64,000 nucleotides of DNA from Chiua virens (GCA_019787685.1 JAHNUO010000011.1:1426001-1490000), one strand, 5' to 3'. Positions 17,440 to 29,986 are shown, counted from the stretch's first letter. The notes: generated by a model not told the origin, from the sequence alone. Numbers and translations: made by a program.

Positions 17440-18600
17440 ATATTGTTTTTCTGTCTGAATGAATGTCAAAGCTACATTGGGGTGAATCTAATCTACATCC
17501 TCAACTGGATCTTGCTCATCTTCACCATCATCCTGGTTCCCTTCTGTATATCAAGAGACACTAAGCCTGGGCTTTTGAACACAAAAGAAAACCTGCTCCA
17601 TCTCAACTGTCTATGGAATCATAGCAACAACAGACACAATGTCTTGCACAAGTATGATAGAGACTTTGTTTGTGATTCACATTCTCACAAATGTTTGTCA
17701 GAACTGTGTCAAAAGAGCATCATCTGGTGGAGTAAAGATGGAGATGAGCACAACATTGGCAAACTCAAAAGCCCTGCCTTCCTGTTCCACAGCAATCCTT
17801 GTGAAGTACAAGACTTCACCAATTTGAAATCCATTGTTCTTTTGAACTGTCATTGCATGTTAGATAGATTATTGGTAGTAATAGTAAAATAAATGACTTA
17901 CCTTTAACATCCTTGAGATTCGTAATTTCTCTGAGGAAATGGTGTTTTCTCTCCAAGTGCTACATGCTATTTGACCATTTGGTAGCTGCAGTCATGCCCA
18001 GCACCAGATCTTGGGAAGCAGGACATCATGGCCTAAGAAGTCTTGAATCGCTTGAGCAGTGCCATGGCTGGGTTTCACAGGCACCTTGTCCTGCTTGTGG
18101 AGGAGCACATACCCATTGCCAGGGTCCTCTGCACCACTGGGAAGGTGATGGAATGGAGTACCAAGTGTTGGTAGTGTGGCGAGTAGTGCATTTACATGTG
18201 CTCTTTGTACACTTTGTACACCTTCCCTATAGAAATTGGCCAGATAATTTGGGGGTTGACAAATCTCTTGCTTAAGGTTCCCAATCATATGTTCAATTGT
18301 CCACTGTGCTGTACAAACACTTGGTCCTTTTTGAAAAGTTTCCAGGGCCAAATGAACAATCTGATGAACACATGGGTGAATAAAATGTAGGCAATTATTG
18401 TGACATTGATAATACAGCTCTTCAAATTCAAGTTCCCATGAGGCAAGAAGGGCACATGCCTCAAGTGTTGACAAATAATTTGAAAGCCATGGACAAGTTT
18501 GCACAAGTTCAACCAGTACCTTTCAGGGAGTATTCCATATAATAAACCTGGTGCAAGTCCAAACATATAGAGATAGAATTTCCAGGTTTTGTAGTCCATG
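17440..18600 (-). pseudogene. 3' half of a Tnp2-like (CACTA-type) transposase gene
   Basis: On the minus strand, segments in order: DYKTWKFYLYMFGLAPGLLY and LPERYWLNLCKLVHG (18599-18480), a helical block with FEELYYQ (18430-18410), then CVHQIVHLALETFQKGPSV and QWTIEHMIGNLKQEICQP (18370-18270), GAEDPGNGYVLLHK (18140-18090), and a tail with IGEVLYFTRIAVEQ, VVLISIFTPPDDALL and DIVSVVAMIP (17830-17640) ending in an acidic stretch. This order matches a multi-copy agaricomycete transposase-like family related to Tnp2 of CACTA elements. Stops (for example near 17682 and 17620) and a missing N-terminal half show decay. The upstream end is cut by the LTR at 18724. Confidence 0.6.
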
Positions 18601-18723
18601 CTGATTTTAGCAGTAATGTTCTATGGTTTTACATTGAATGAGCCAGGAAGGTATAATCCAGCTTCTTCAACAGCATGTCCATGAGCTTTCCAAATCTCTT
18701 CATCATGCAGAACTGCCCAGCCC

Positions 18724-19477
18724 TGTTACAATTCATCTTTTACTTTTACTTTTACTTCAATTTCACTATGCTCGGTACTACAGGTACCTCCTACATTCAA
18801 TCCACAAGGCTTACCCTTGCCTCAGATTACTCAGCAAGGGCTTAACCCTTTGCCCCATTTACCTTTCTCTTGTTGGTCCAATTATGCAACTTTGGCCCAA
18901 CCCATTGTTTCATTGTTGCTTGCTTGCTTCCACTTCCATTGATCCATTAGGGATCACCTTCACTTCCGCCATCATTCCAATGCCTTCCTCTTTTATCATT
19001 CTACTTTCATTCCATTTGTCACCTTACACACCTTACAACTCCTTTGGCCCCTTGACTGTTCTGCTTTTCCTGGTCACCCCTTTTGGACTGATGGTCCATG
19101 CTCATTTATCGACATACAAATACCTGCAGTGATACTCTGTATACTTTAGTCTTGATCTATGCAATCTAGCTAGTATCACCACTCTTTCTTGGGCTTAACC
19201 TAAGCCACCCTTCGTCGCTATGACCAATGACCAGCTCCTCAGTCCACCTTGATCACAAGGGGCTGTCTTTGGTCCTTCAGGTATAGATTCCCAACAGGAT
19301 GCTCTTAGCAATGCCTGAGTTCTACTTCGTCTCACTAGTAGCAATCCACTGACCAGTAATTCTCCTTGAACTCTTCAGTATGCCACATACCAAGTGGTGG
19401 TTGTTTGAGTTATCACAGCTGCTTGGTACTTAGTGCTTTTGCATCTATGCTAGGCCCTACCCAGGACTATCCTAACA
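18724..19477 (+). repeat. Element C 5' LTR
   Basis: 754 bp, TGTTACAATTCATC to CTATCCTAACA. Its 3' portion aligns with the LTR that starts at 63281, sharing TACCTCGCAGTGATACTC-like, GGTATAGATTCCCAAC, GTAGCAATCC-CTGACCAG and AGTGGTGGTTGTTTGAGTTATC segments. It is followed by a primer-binding site and gag, so it is a 5' LTR and not a solo copy. Confidence 0.85.
19148..19158 (+). promoter_or_regulatory. Element C LTR self-primer sequence / predicted RNA 5' end
   Basis: AGTCTTGATCT, about 33 bases after an eroded TATA-like TACAAATA. Exact complement of the site at 19480-19490. Confidence 0.7.
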
Positions 19478-19479
19478 TA

Positions 19480-19490
19480 AGATCAAGACT
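19480..19490 (+). promoter_or_regulatory. Element C primer-binding site, self-priming type
   Basis: AGATCAAGACT starts 2 bases after the LTR and is the exact 11-base complement of 19148-19158. Confidence 0.75.
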
Positions 19491-19585
19491 TGCTTCCTTA
19501 GCCTGCCACTGTGCAGTAGCTGCCCACCATTTCTTTGAGATGACCCCTCACTTGTCCAACCCTCAACCCTAGTTGGAGTCTTTGG

Positions 19586-20056
19586 ATGTCTAATACCCCT
19601 TCATCTGATTTATGTGACAATAACCCAGAACCCTCCTTACCTTCTTCTGAATATCAGGAGAATGACCTTGACATCAACATTGACCACTCTGACTCCAAAG
19701 ACAAAACTCAGCAACTAGCTGAACATCTTACTACCTCACTTGACATACTGAGTCTTGCCTTGTTCACATCACCTACAACCCCAAGGAACCCTATTCCTGG
19801 ACTGGCATCAATCCAGGGCCCAACCATTATCTACACTCTAGCACCACTCCTGCCACACACCCCCTTGTCTACTAGCAGCATGTCTAGTAAAGCCATCAAG
19901 CTTCACCTCAGCAAACCCTTCACCTTCAACAGGTCCTACAACCACACTGTACCCTGGCTCAATGACATAGCAACATACCTCTTCATCAACGACCCCATCT
20001 ATGACACAGATAACAAGTGTGTCATCTTTGCCCTGTCATTTATGATGGAAGGATCC
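19586..20056 (+). pseudogene. gag: Element C gag, 5' fragment
   Basis: Open from an ATG at 19586. An N-terminal Ser/Pro/Glu-rich region is followed near 19890-20055 by a Ty3-type capsid start (KLHLSKPFTFNRSYNHTVPWL, then CVIFALSFMMEGS), matching the usual pattern of basic patch, F-x-G-like loop, Trp and AFALSYMxEG. The frame is cut by the palindrome that begins at 20057, and no continuation of gag is found after 21462. The rest of element C is missing. Confidence 0.7.
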
Positions 20057-21462
20057 ATTCTATCATTCCCACTGCTTAGATAATGTGTTTTAGTGTCTTA
20101 AAAGGTCTAAACCAATAGTAGGATAAAAAAGAAAAACATATCCACATTTCTGACATGCTAGACAATTGTCCTTGAGAACCATATGATAAATTACTATTCA
20201 TATGTGTGTACAACATATCATCAGTGCAAGTGGCTTGGCAATGTACTAGTAATGTTATAACATATTCTCCAGATGCCCCTATTTTTGCTTCTGGAAGGTG
20301 TATGGGGTATCTCTGCTGCATGGAACAAGTATTGTAATTCCATTAGAATATATTATCTTGTATTTCTTCATTCCCCCATGTCTTCAGAGGTACTTTCATC
20401 CCTTCTAGAATGCTTTGGGTATATAAAATGACATATGACATATTATTGTTATTGTCACATATATCATCAGGGCACCTATATAGGATGCTAATATACCTTC
20501 TCATCCATTTGTAAACACACTCTCAGGTCTCTCTATGAAGAATTGAAGCTGTGGGGAGTCAAATGAACATTCTGCAAGTGTGGGAAATGTGTTGGAAACT
20601 TAGGAGACTTTGAAAAACATACTATTGTAGCTTCCGCAACACACATGTGGACATTCTAAGGCATAGAATGGGTTGGATACATTACACACAGTATGTCAAA
20701 ATATTTTCCTGCTGTCAATGTCATGTATGTCTCTGTTCCTGACTGAATACTGTATAAATCTCCTACCATACTTGACAAACAAAACATTTGGGCATAGATA
20801 TCACACTTGAAAATATTCTAGCCATCAATTCAGACATAGTATCCAACCCATTCTATGCCTTAGAATGTCCACATGTGTGTTGCAGAAGCTACAATAGTAT
20901 GTTTTTCAAAGTCTCCTAAGTTTCCAACACATTTCCCACACTTGCAGAATGTTCATTTGACTCCCCACAGCTTCAATTCTTCATAGAGAGACCTGAGAGT
21001 GTGTTTACAAATGGATGAGAAGGTATATTAGCATCCTATATAGGTGCCCTGATGATATATGTGACAATAACAATAATATGTCATATGTCATTTTATATAC
21101 CCAAAGCATTCTAGAAGGGATGAAAGTACCTCTGAAGACATGGGGGAATGAAGAAATACAAGATAATATATTCTAATGGAATTACAATACTTGTTCCATG
21201 CAGCAGAGATACCCCATACACCTTCCAGAAGCAAAAATAGGGGCATCTGGAGAATATGTTATAACATTACTAGTACATTGCCAAGCCACTTGCACTGATG
21301 ATATGTTGTACACACATATGAATAGTAATTTATCATATGGTTCTCAAGGACAATTGTCTAGCATGTCAGAAATGTGGATATGTTTTTCTTTTTTATCCTA
21401 CTATTGGTTTAGACCTTTTAAGACACTAAAACACATTATCTAAGCGGTGGGAATGATGGAAT
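20057..21462. repeat. 1.4-kb near-perfect palindrome (long inverted repeat)
   Basis: Left arm 20057-20680 and right arm 20839-21462, each 624 bp with no length differences, around a 158-bp loop. I found three mismatches between arms: two are CpG in one arm and TpG in the other (left 20635 versus right, and left 20073 versus right 21445), and one is a C/T difference near the outer tip. The arms are AT-rich and encode no protein I recognise; matching 81-residue frames at 20076-20321 and 21198-21443 are symmetric by-products. Outer flanks give no clear target duplication. It could be a foldback-type transposon or an inverted duplication. Confidence 0.93.
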
Positions 21463-21780
21463 ATACAATACATAGTATTTTATTACTGCTATATGTATTA
21501 TTTAACCAAGGGATGTGGCTAGAATAAAGGGGAGAGGCATGAAAACATTAGATTCCAAATTTGGATATGTTATGGGAGTAGTGGCTGCTTTTGGTCATCA
21601 TTAACATTCCTGTACTACCGCTTTCAGGTAATTATGTAAGCAGGCCAAAGCGCACAGATTGTCTTGCAATATTGTACGCTTTCAGTTGATTACATAAGCA
21701 CCCAAAACAACAGTACAGCCTTTCCTGCAAAATGGCCTAATGGTAACTACCCTGCTTTCTTGCAAGATTCTACCAGGATC
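21463..21780. other. Stretch without a recognised feature
   Basis: No coding pattern, LTR or repeat boundary that I can support between the palindrome and the 85-bp repeat array. Confidence 0.4.
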
Positions 21781-22850
21781 AGGTGGCAGGTCCACACATG
21801 TGATTTGATTTCTACCTGCAAAGCATGTATATACTTGCACATCACATGGAGGTGATGGTGTGATCTCATATTTGTCCACACAGCATGCATGGGCCTGCCT
21901 GCTTAATCCAAGGTACATCCACCATATACTTGTGGGCCCACATGTGTGATCACATTGCCATCCACCAGGCACACATGGGCCTGCCTGTGTCAGCCTGGTT
22001 GCAGCTAGCCTGCCCATATGGGCCCACACATGTGGTTACCGAACATGCATGTGCCTGCATGACTGATAAGTTGCATCCACCACATGCCCCTGCAGGCCCA
22101 CACGTGAGATTCAATGTCCATCCACAATGCATGTATGGGCTTGCCTGTCTCATCCTGGTGGCATCCACTATGCTCATGCAGGCCCACACATGAGATTTGG
22201 TTCCCATCCGCAAAGCATGCATGTGGGCCTGCCTGTGTCATTGATGCTGTGGCTACCATCCCATTGTGGGCCCACACATGTGATTCAATTTCCCTGCACA
22301 AAGCATGCATGGGCCCACATGTATCATCCAGGTTGTATCCACCATGCCTGTGCAGGCCTGCACATATGATTTGAGTTCTACCTGCGAAGAATGCATGGGC
22401 CTGCCTATATCATCATGGTTGCATCCACCATGCCCATGCATGTAATTCAAGTTCCACCTGCACAGAGTGACATGGGCCCACCTGTGTCATCGAGGTCGCA
22501 TCCACCATACGTATGTGGGAACACATGTGAGATCCAGTTGCCATCCGCAAAGAGGCCCGTCTGTGTCATCAATGTTATGGCCACCATGCCAATCGGGCCC
22601 ATACATGTGATTTGATTTCCATCTGCAAAGCATGCATGGGCCCACCTGTCTTATCTAGATCACAACTACCATTCCTGCATGGGTCCACATGTGAGATTTG
22701 GCTTCTGCCCACAAGGCCCACATGGGCCCACCTCGGTCATCAAGGCTGCAGCTACCATACCCAGTCAGGCCCACATGTGTGATCTCATGTTCATCCTCAC
22801 AGCATGCATGGGCCTGCCTGTCTCATCCAGGTTGTATCCACCACTGGCAT
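21780..22850. repeat. 85-bp minisatellite array, about 12 diverged units
   Basis: Units centre on AGCATGCATGGGCCTGCCTGTGTCATC, then GGTTGCATCCACCATGCC, GCAGGCCCACACATGTGAT and CATCTGCAA. The core recurs near 21882, 21967, 22041, 22127, 22214, 22303, 22388, 22465, 22551, 22629, 22716 and 22801, giving spacings of about 74-89 bp. Units carry palindromic cores (CATGCATG, CACATGTG). Open frames across it on both strands follow the repeat and are not genes. Confidence 0.85.
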
Positions 22851-22854
22851 GTCC

Positions 22855-23240
22855 TTTGTCAAAACTGAGAACTCCAGTTTACTCTGGTCACTCCTAAGCA
22901 ACTCCAAGCAGTAATTGTCCCCTACTCACACAAGTCTATCTCCAGAATACTCCGGAGATGCTCAGAGTTGATGTACACACCCAGACTTTCTATTCTTTGG
23001 TTCTTCCCTTTTCAGACTCACTTATTTTGGGTTTAGAGTTCTCTATCTTATTCAAGTATAGCTCCACCCATAGGTATTTATTCAAACCTTTATCTTTTCA
23101 CTCCTCAGTCATTTGCTACCACCTTGGGCAGTGGCTGACATCAGGAAACGAGTACTCTGCTTATTCACCCTTATTTGTGCTTTTTCTCACAAATAAAGCA
23201 GAATAAGTTAATCCCAACTAAACCAATAATTCAGCTCACC
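22855..23240. other. Unassigned spacer, LTR-like texture
   Basis: Pyrimidine-rich with phrases such as ACTCCGGAGATG and CACCTTGGGCAGTGGCTGAC. It may be an eroded LTR but I could not match it to any other LTR in the window. Confidence 0.3.
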
Positions 23241-23279
23241 AAGCATCAAGCAAGAGTAAGTACATATTTCACATTCAAG

Positions 23280-24465
23280 TATGTACATTCAAGCACAACA
23301 AGTACTACAGCAATTAATTGAGGAGTTACAGTAGATAATGGGTATTGGAGAGTGAATGACGCCATCTCAACATTTCCCATGGCCATTGTGAAGCAGGTGA
23401 GGGTGTTGGGGGTAAAATACCAACAGAGGTTATGAGAAGAATGGCATGACGGGCGTGCAAACAAGCAGTGGGTCACATTGGGGATGATGGGGAATGAGTG
23501 TTGGGAGTGGATGGTCATGTTTCATAGCTGTTGTATAGTAGGCAAGGCAGGTGGCATTGGAGGCAAAAGGACCGATGGGTTGTGAGGAGCACCTGGGAGA
23601 AACAAAAATGCATGCATGTAATTAAGGGGGCAGGTTGTATTTGGGAGTGAATGACACCGAGGATGCTGGTGGTTAGTACAACAGGAAATGGGCATTGGGA
23701 GTGAACATACCATCTCAATATTCTTCATAGCCGTTGTATAGCAGGCAATCGGGGCAAAATGATGATGGAGGGATATGTTGTATTTGGGGATAATGCAAAC
23801 GATGTTGGGAATATAGATGATAAGTACAATGGGGAGTGGGCATCAGAAGTGAACATACCATATCACCATGCTTCATAGCCATTGTATTGTAGGGAGAGCA
23901 GGTGACATTGGGATGAAAGGACCAACGGGTTATGAGGAGCACCTGAAAGAGAATGGAAATATGTGCACACGTCAGGTTGTATTGGGATGGTGCAAGTGAC
24001 ACTGGGGATGCCAATGGTTAGTGCAGCAGGGAATCAACATTGGGAATGAACAGTACCATCTTGGTATTCTTCATAGCTATTGTGTAGTAGGTGGTCATGG
24101 TGAAATGACAATGGAGGTTGTGAGGATCACCTAAAGAGGAGAGAAAAACATGCACATGTGAGGGACGCATTGCATTGGAGGATGACAAACAATGCTGAGA
24201 ATGAGAATTGTGAGTACAATAGGAGTGGAGGTCGGAATTGAACAGTACTGTATTGACATGCCTTATAGCCATTGTATAGTAGGCAGGGACAGTGGGGTTG
24301 GGGGCAAGGGCCACCTGGTTGGAGCATCTGAACAAGAATGGAAAAATGCATGTGCCTGTATGCATGTAAATAAGGGGTGGGATTGTATTGGGGATTGCGT
24401 GAATGACACTGAAGACACTGACAATTAGAACAACATGGAATGGACATCGGGAGTGAATGGTACTG
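23280..24465. repeat. 150-200-bp imperfect tandem repeats, about six units
   Basis: A core like TTCATAGCCATTGTATAGTAGGCA recurs near 23375, 23523, 23723, 23873, 24070 and 24253, each followed by a G-rich stretch, a cap such as CACCTGGGAGA with ATGCACATG, and a segment like GTTGTATTGGGGATGATGCAAGTGACACTGGGGATG. Alternating spacing of about 150 and 200 bp suggests a compound unit with deletions. Confidence 0.75.
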
Positions 24466-24619
24466 TCAAGCCAACTCCTCCATGCAATGAGCATAGAGTG
24501 AGAGTGAGATGCTGCTTATGATACAAGCAATCACAACTAGAAGGAGCATGAGATGGTTGTCTGGGTCTGACTTGAGAAAGTTTATCAGTATGAAATGATT
24601 CTCATAACCACATATGGAC

Positions 24620-25035
24620 CTGGACTTGTTGGAGTACGTATCACCGCAGATCACTCTCAAGGAGAGCATGAATGCCGATATAAAGAGACAGTGACCCAAT
24701 GATCTCCAAGCAGTCGAAAATTGAGCTTTGAGGTGCTGGAGAAGGACCAGTGTACAATATGTTACCAATGGAGTACATATCACCACAGATCACTCTCAAG
24801 GAGAGCATGAATGCCAATATAAAGAGACGGTGATCCAACGATCTCCAAGCAGGTTGGAAATCAAGCTTTGAGGCACTGGAGAAGGACCAGTGTATGATAT
24901 GTCACCGATGGAGCATGTATCACTGCAGATCACTTTTAAGGAGAGTATGAACACTGATATAAAGAGACAGTGACCCGACAATCCCCAAGTAGTTGGAAAT
25001 CGAGCCTTGAGGCACTGAAGAAGGGGAATGGGGGG
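24620..25035. repeat. 137-bp tandem repeat, three units
   Basis: AGTACGTATCACCGCAGATCACTCTCAAGGAGAGCATGAATGCC and the following TATAAAGAGACAGTGACC, ATCTCCAAGCAG and CTTTGAGG-CACTGGAGAAGGACCAGTGTA recur at about 24632, 24770 and 24907. Confidence 0.85.
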
Positions 25036-25049
25036 AAAGGCAACAAGAA

Positions 25050-27900
25050 GAGGTAGGAAGGTGTGGATCACCTAGCTCATGATCTCAAAGGCATGATGAT
25101 CTGCATACTTGTTGATGTAGAATGCGTGAAATGCGTCATAAGAATTGTGGGGCTTGATGTCATGGGAGATATGGTTCATCCGAATCATCCCATACACAGG
25201 TATTAGATGGGTGGTGCAGTAGATGGAATCCAGGTGTATCACAGCATTGTAAGGCAAGTGGTTTGGGAGACGTGCAGGACGGACCATCCACATCCCAGTA
25301 TCTTCGTCAGGAGAATCACCAATCTTGTCAAACCATCAAATGATGGCACAAGGGAAGTGCTGACCATCTCAGCAAGTGAAGGCAAAAAACATGAGAACAC
25401 ACACAATGTTGAATGCTTGCATGTCCATCACCTCAAGATCATCTGTGTTTGTGGTAACAAACATGCAATCCCTTTGACCTCCTTCCTTCCTCCAGACTGG
25501 CATAGATTGGATAAACTCCTTTTGCATCCCTCCAATGCCGCTCAAATCACTAGGTGCGAAAAATCGTGCACATGCTGAATTGTACCATTTATGCGCCCAT
25601 CATAATGTGGGCACTCAGAGAGAGGAATCTCTGTGGGATCACGGGCATTGTCAGGGTGGTACTGGGCAAAGAGAAAATGCCATGTCAGGTCAACAAGGTT
25701 GAGGACACGTATTTCAACTGCCAATGCTGGTAAGGTGTGTGAGCAACGGTGTTCTAGAATACCGTCTGATAAAAAGTGATTAAAACAATATCTTTGAACA
25801 AACTTATATGGCATGTGTGACAACTTCACACCTATCAAAAGACTTCCAACTGCTTGATCTGGCATGGGAGGTTCGTTATCACCAAAAATGCTTGTGGCTT
25901 CTCGAGGTAGATTCGAGTCTGTGTCATTGTGCATGCTAACCTCCTCAGAGTCAGACTTGGCACCCATCATTCGAGCTACACAAGTAAGTCATATAGAACT
26001 ACACTAAATAGATCAATACATACTGAGTATATCAATTGCTGATGAGAGGCAATTATTTTCCAGCATCTTTCAATTTTCAAAATCCATGTGAGCAGCAGCA
26101 AGCTTGTCAAGACATTGGTTTGTTCACAGCATTTGACTGAGGGCTTGAAACTTGCTTGAATGGCACCAATATGGTCAGCTTCTCTCTTTGTGTGTTTAGC
26201 TGAGATATGCGTGCAAATCCAATTGACCAAGTGATTCTTGAAGCAGCCCTTGATAAGCTGGTGAAGGATGTCAGGTGCGATCAATTGATGGATATCTGCA
26301 CACAGAAAGTCATTTGTAAACGGCTGAAATGGAAGAACATGAATGATTATGCTATCCGAAAATAATGAAAGAAATTTACCACAAGCTCCCCAACAACACC
26401 AAAATCTGACCACATTTCATCTTTGTCACCACCATCATAGAGCTCCTGGTTGAATTCACAACTGCAATCAAGGGCCTCTTTATCTAAATTTCCCTTTGGA
26501 GCATGACATCTATGAATTCCATGAAAACAGAAATTATTGCAATGAATGTGTGACAAACCTTGCACACCAGCCCCGCACAATACATGCAAGGAGAACCTGT
26601 TCTTCATGATCTGCGATATAGGGGCCAAGGCTGTAGATCATGCATCAGAAATGACCATCTCCATACTTGACGATTTCGGGGGTTATCATGGTGTTCTTGA
26701 GGGGTTGGAGGATAAAAGAAAAACTGTTATGAAACAGTTGCCTACGAAATAGACAAAAATCTGCATTGGTGGAGTGCTCATTTGTGGCTAGTGATAAACA
26801 ATGAGTTGAACAGTAATACAGGATGGAACGAAGGGAAAAAAAGAAAAGACATACTTTTCGGCATTGCTAAGAAACCAATGAGCACAACTGCGTCACGATG
26901 GGCACAATGGATATTGTTCTGTATGTTGCCAACTGAAAGATACAGTGGGTAATACTTGTTGTTACTGGTGGCAACTGAAACTGTTGTCTTATCGCTACCC
27001 AGAATAATTGGGACAAACGTGCTGCCAATGGTGTTCTCATCTTCCATGACAATCATATCCTACATACAGTCTGTTAGTGAACTCAGAATGAGATGGAATG
27101 TACATACTGCTTGTTCCGATGCCCAGTCACCCGACATGAAGTCCTTGTACTGTCAATTTGATCCTGTGTTGAATATTCCTCAAGTGGACATAGATCCATG
27201 TCGTTTGTAAAGCTTGGATTACCAAGGATTTTATGGACAACATGATGAGGGTCATGGAACCACACATCATACTTCTTGCACTTCCAATCCGAAGCTTGAT
27301 CAGCATTAGGGACCTCACCGTGATAGTAGGCAGAAAAGCACTGCCATTTTACATCTCTGATGACTGTGGTATCAATAACTTTGTGCAGATGGTGGTGATT
27401 TTGGACTGGGGGTGCCGCACTGCAGGGATACAATGAAGCTGCCCAGAGGTCAAGAGGAGTGTCAATCTTGTTGGCTGACATATAACATTTTGAGTAAAGG
27501 AATTCAGCCGTTTCGAAATGGAGCTGGCTTGTGTAAGGGGACCAGTTGTCTTGGTCATTGACTTGGGCAAGCAGTGGAGTGCCTGGAGGAAGGGGGTTGC
27601 CATACTCATCGCATGGTAGAGCTGAAGGAAATTAATATGGTCATCTACTGAGGGTAAAAAAACCTACCTGTGAGCTTGGGATGATAACAGTGATAATATT
27701 CATCCTGTAGACCATAGAACTCCGTGCTGGTGTCAGGTTCAAAGTCATTGGATGGCCCAGACAGATCATTGGTGTTGAAGTGTTCTCTCTCCCAGCCATC
27801 TTCATCAATCTTAGTTGGCACATTCGAAAAAGCTGGAGAAGATGGCGGCGGGGGTAGTGAAGCAGGTAAACAAGGTGGTAACATGTCTTGTCGACCTGGC
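25050..27900 (-). pseudogene. Plavaka-family (KDZ superfamily) transposase relic
   Basis: Minus-strand segments appear in the family's order. N-terminal YHPKLTGRFF (27690-27650); DTPLDLWAASLYP, VKWQCFSAYYHGEVPNA, KKYDVWFHDPHHVVHKILGNP (27470-27230); GSTFVPIILGSDKTTVSVAT and YYPLYLSVGNIQNNI, AHRDAVVLIGFLAMPK (27030-26870); a Cys/His stretch with HRCHAPKGNLD (26560-26460); FTNDFLCADIHQLIAPDILHQLIKGCFKNHLVNWI (26320-26200). The end carries YNAVIHLDSIYCTTHLIPVYG and FYINKYADHHAFEI (25240-25078). Plavaka enzymes are cut-and-paste transposases of basidiomycetes. Frames are interrupted throughout; some breaks may be introns, but stops inside conserved blocks indicate a relic. Confidence 0.85.
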
Positions 27901-29570
27901 AGACCACATGGTGGAGTGGCAAATAGCTACCCTTGATCGAGACTGTCTTTTTCTTAGTGGTTTCCCAGTCGATTTACAGTATGAGATTCGTCGACAGTTA
28001 GTGATTCTGTGACCAGATATCCACCCGGATGCCTCATATGCACTCGATGACGTTCGTGACGCAGCCAAGTTTCTTTTATCAGGATCACATTCTTATTTTA
28101 CACCTACACCTTCGCTTTGCCTTCAATCACCTTCACTTTCACTACCTGACACTTACAATCCACTTCCGTATAACCGACCCATCCCTTCATCTGTTTTTAT
28201 TTCACCATCAATCCAAGGTCCACCTACTAACTTGTCTAGTTCTGTGATTATTGCACTGGTTACGGACATCAACCCATGTGTTGCTCTGTCATCGTGACCG
28301 TTGGTTATGGAACGACTGACAGATTTCACTATCGACCCGACTGTGTTAACCAAACCGGTCACACCACTCTCAATCCCGATTGCACCTCACACGACCATCA
28401 TCATGACACCTCTCAGCATCACAGATGCATGGTCAGCCTGTCCTTGCGACCTACTTGACATTGAACCGGACACTCGGTCATATTTGGTAACAACTCGGCT
28501 GGTAGTACACGACACAGCACCACATCCAATTGAAACTGATCATGATTCGGATGATCCATACGACGGATTGGTCAAACCCATAATCAGCCCTGCCATTTCT
28601 CTGCTATGAAATACCCCCATTGTCGTGTCCGCACTTGGTCTCACATCCAAACCAGCCTCTTGTCCCATTCCCCCGAAATCACTCTCAAATGCTCCCTATC
28701 GACCCATCCCCCATTCACATCGATCATTTTCCCTTTTCCTACTAAAGCTGCTTCATCTGCAGACCGCTATTATACCGAGTCAGGCATTATCGGCCAATAA
28801 TATTGTTTCGATCCACAGCATACATGAGCTGCCTCAGCTGTACCCTGACCATCCCAGGCATTCATTTTTATCTATTTTTGTTTCATATCCATGCAAGACT
28901 AACATTTTAGGACGAACAAATGTCAGCCAGTTTGTAAGGGATCGTCATGATCCGCCAGCTGAGGCAGTCCTAACCGGTCGTATCCAGATTGCTGCCATTT
29001 GCATACCCCCAAGGCCCATGAAACATCTGAATGTTCATGCAGGCACCTTTCAACTACTCATTCTACCTACACACATGTCCTTACCTCATTTTAATCCACT
29101 TCCTTCTTGCATTCATTCATCTGCGTTCCTGTCATTTACTATTCAAGTTCCCCTCATTCACATCCGGTCTTCTGTTATGGCCACTTTGCCTTCGTTCTCA
29201 CCATCTGCCTTGGCAGCTGGTTTCACCGTGGCGCCTTTAAAACTTAATCTGCCTATTCCTCATCTGTCACTGCTTAATCTGCGAGTACATATAACACTTC
29301 CCTTGCATACTTTCAATGCCCAGGAGGTCATCATTTCAAGTTCCCCTCGGTGTGAGCTAGGTTGGTACCTAATACCAAGCTCAGTTTTTCATGTTTTTAG
29401 TCGCATAACACACACTTTCGATGCCATCCGCTCGTATATGGATCTGCTTCTGCGCATTACTAACCAGTTCATTGATTTTATAGTTCAACCTGATGATCCG
29501 CCATTGTTAGTCGATGTCACGACTACTTGGCAATGGTCCAAGCATTGTCTCAAAGCATAAATCAGACAGT
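27830..29570 (+). pseudogene. Retroelement gag-like relic
   Basis: Plus strand from about 27833: a segment LDRDCLFLSGFPVDLQYEIRRQL, a stop, then PDIHPDASYALDDVRDAAKFLL, a pattern I associate with gag-like proteins of basidiomycete retroelements. It is followed by long Ser/Pro/Thr-rich frames (28301-28609 and 28625-29560, the latter 311 residues) with few recognisable features. In-frame stops near 28010 and 28296 indicate decay. It overlaps the N-terminal end of the Plavaka relic on the opposite strand, so the boundary between them is uncertain. Identification is tentative. Confidence 0.4.
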
Positions 29571-29981
29571 CAGCCATATGATACATATCCATCTCTATCC
29601 CGGGATTTGATCCGGTGCCTCTAAAACAACGAAAACTGCCACTAAACACACAGACAATTCATATGATACACTCTTTCCTTCAATACAAGAAGACAGAAAA
29701 ATAAAACAATGAAACCATCCGTATATTGCCAGTTCCTTTGCCTTTGATCATAACCATTGCTATTTAGATATTCACTTTTGCTACTACTTTTATCTCATCT
29801 GAAACCGAATACCGTCATATGCAATCTGGCCACTCGGTGAAGCAATTCATGCAGGTATAGACTCGAAAGATGCCTGAAGAAGACAAGCCAGATGGACAAC
29901 CGCACCCCATATTAACTATTCTTGTTTCTTTCCACTTACATTTCATTTCATTAATCACTTTCCATTCGTTGCTTACTTAGG

Positions 29982-29986
29982 GATTG
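29982..29986. repeat. Target-site duplication (GATTG), left
   Basis: GATTG here and at 30555-30559 flank the solo LTR exactly. Confidence 0.85.

Noticed and set aside
20076..21443. Two identical 81-residue frames (20076-20321 minus, 21198-21443 plus)
   Set aside because: They are mirror images produced by the palindrome arms, with no recognisable domain or start context; AT-rich chance frames.
21682..22897. Many overlapping frames on both strands
   Set aside because: All follow the 85-bp repeat and share its period; no coding evidence.
21780..25035. CRISPR-like array
   Set aside because: Units are contiguous diverged tandem repeats without unique spacers, in a eukaryotic context.
29590..29640. 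tRNA-like phrase CGGGATTTGATCCGG
   Set aside because: The T-arm does not pair properly and I found no acceptor stem or anticodon arm.
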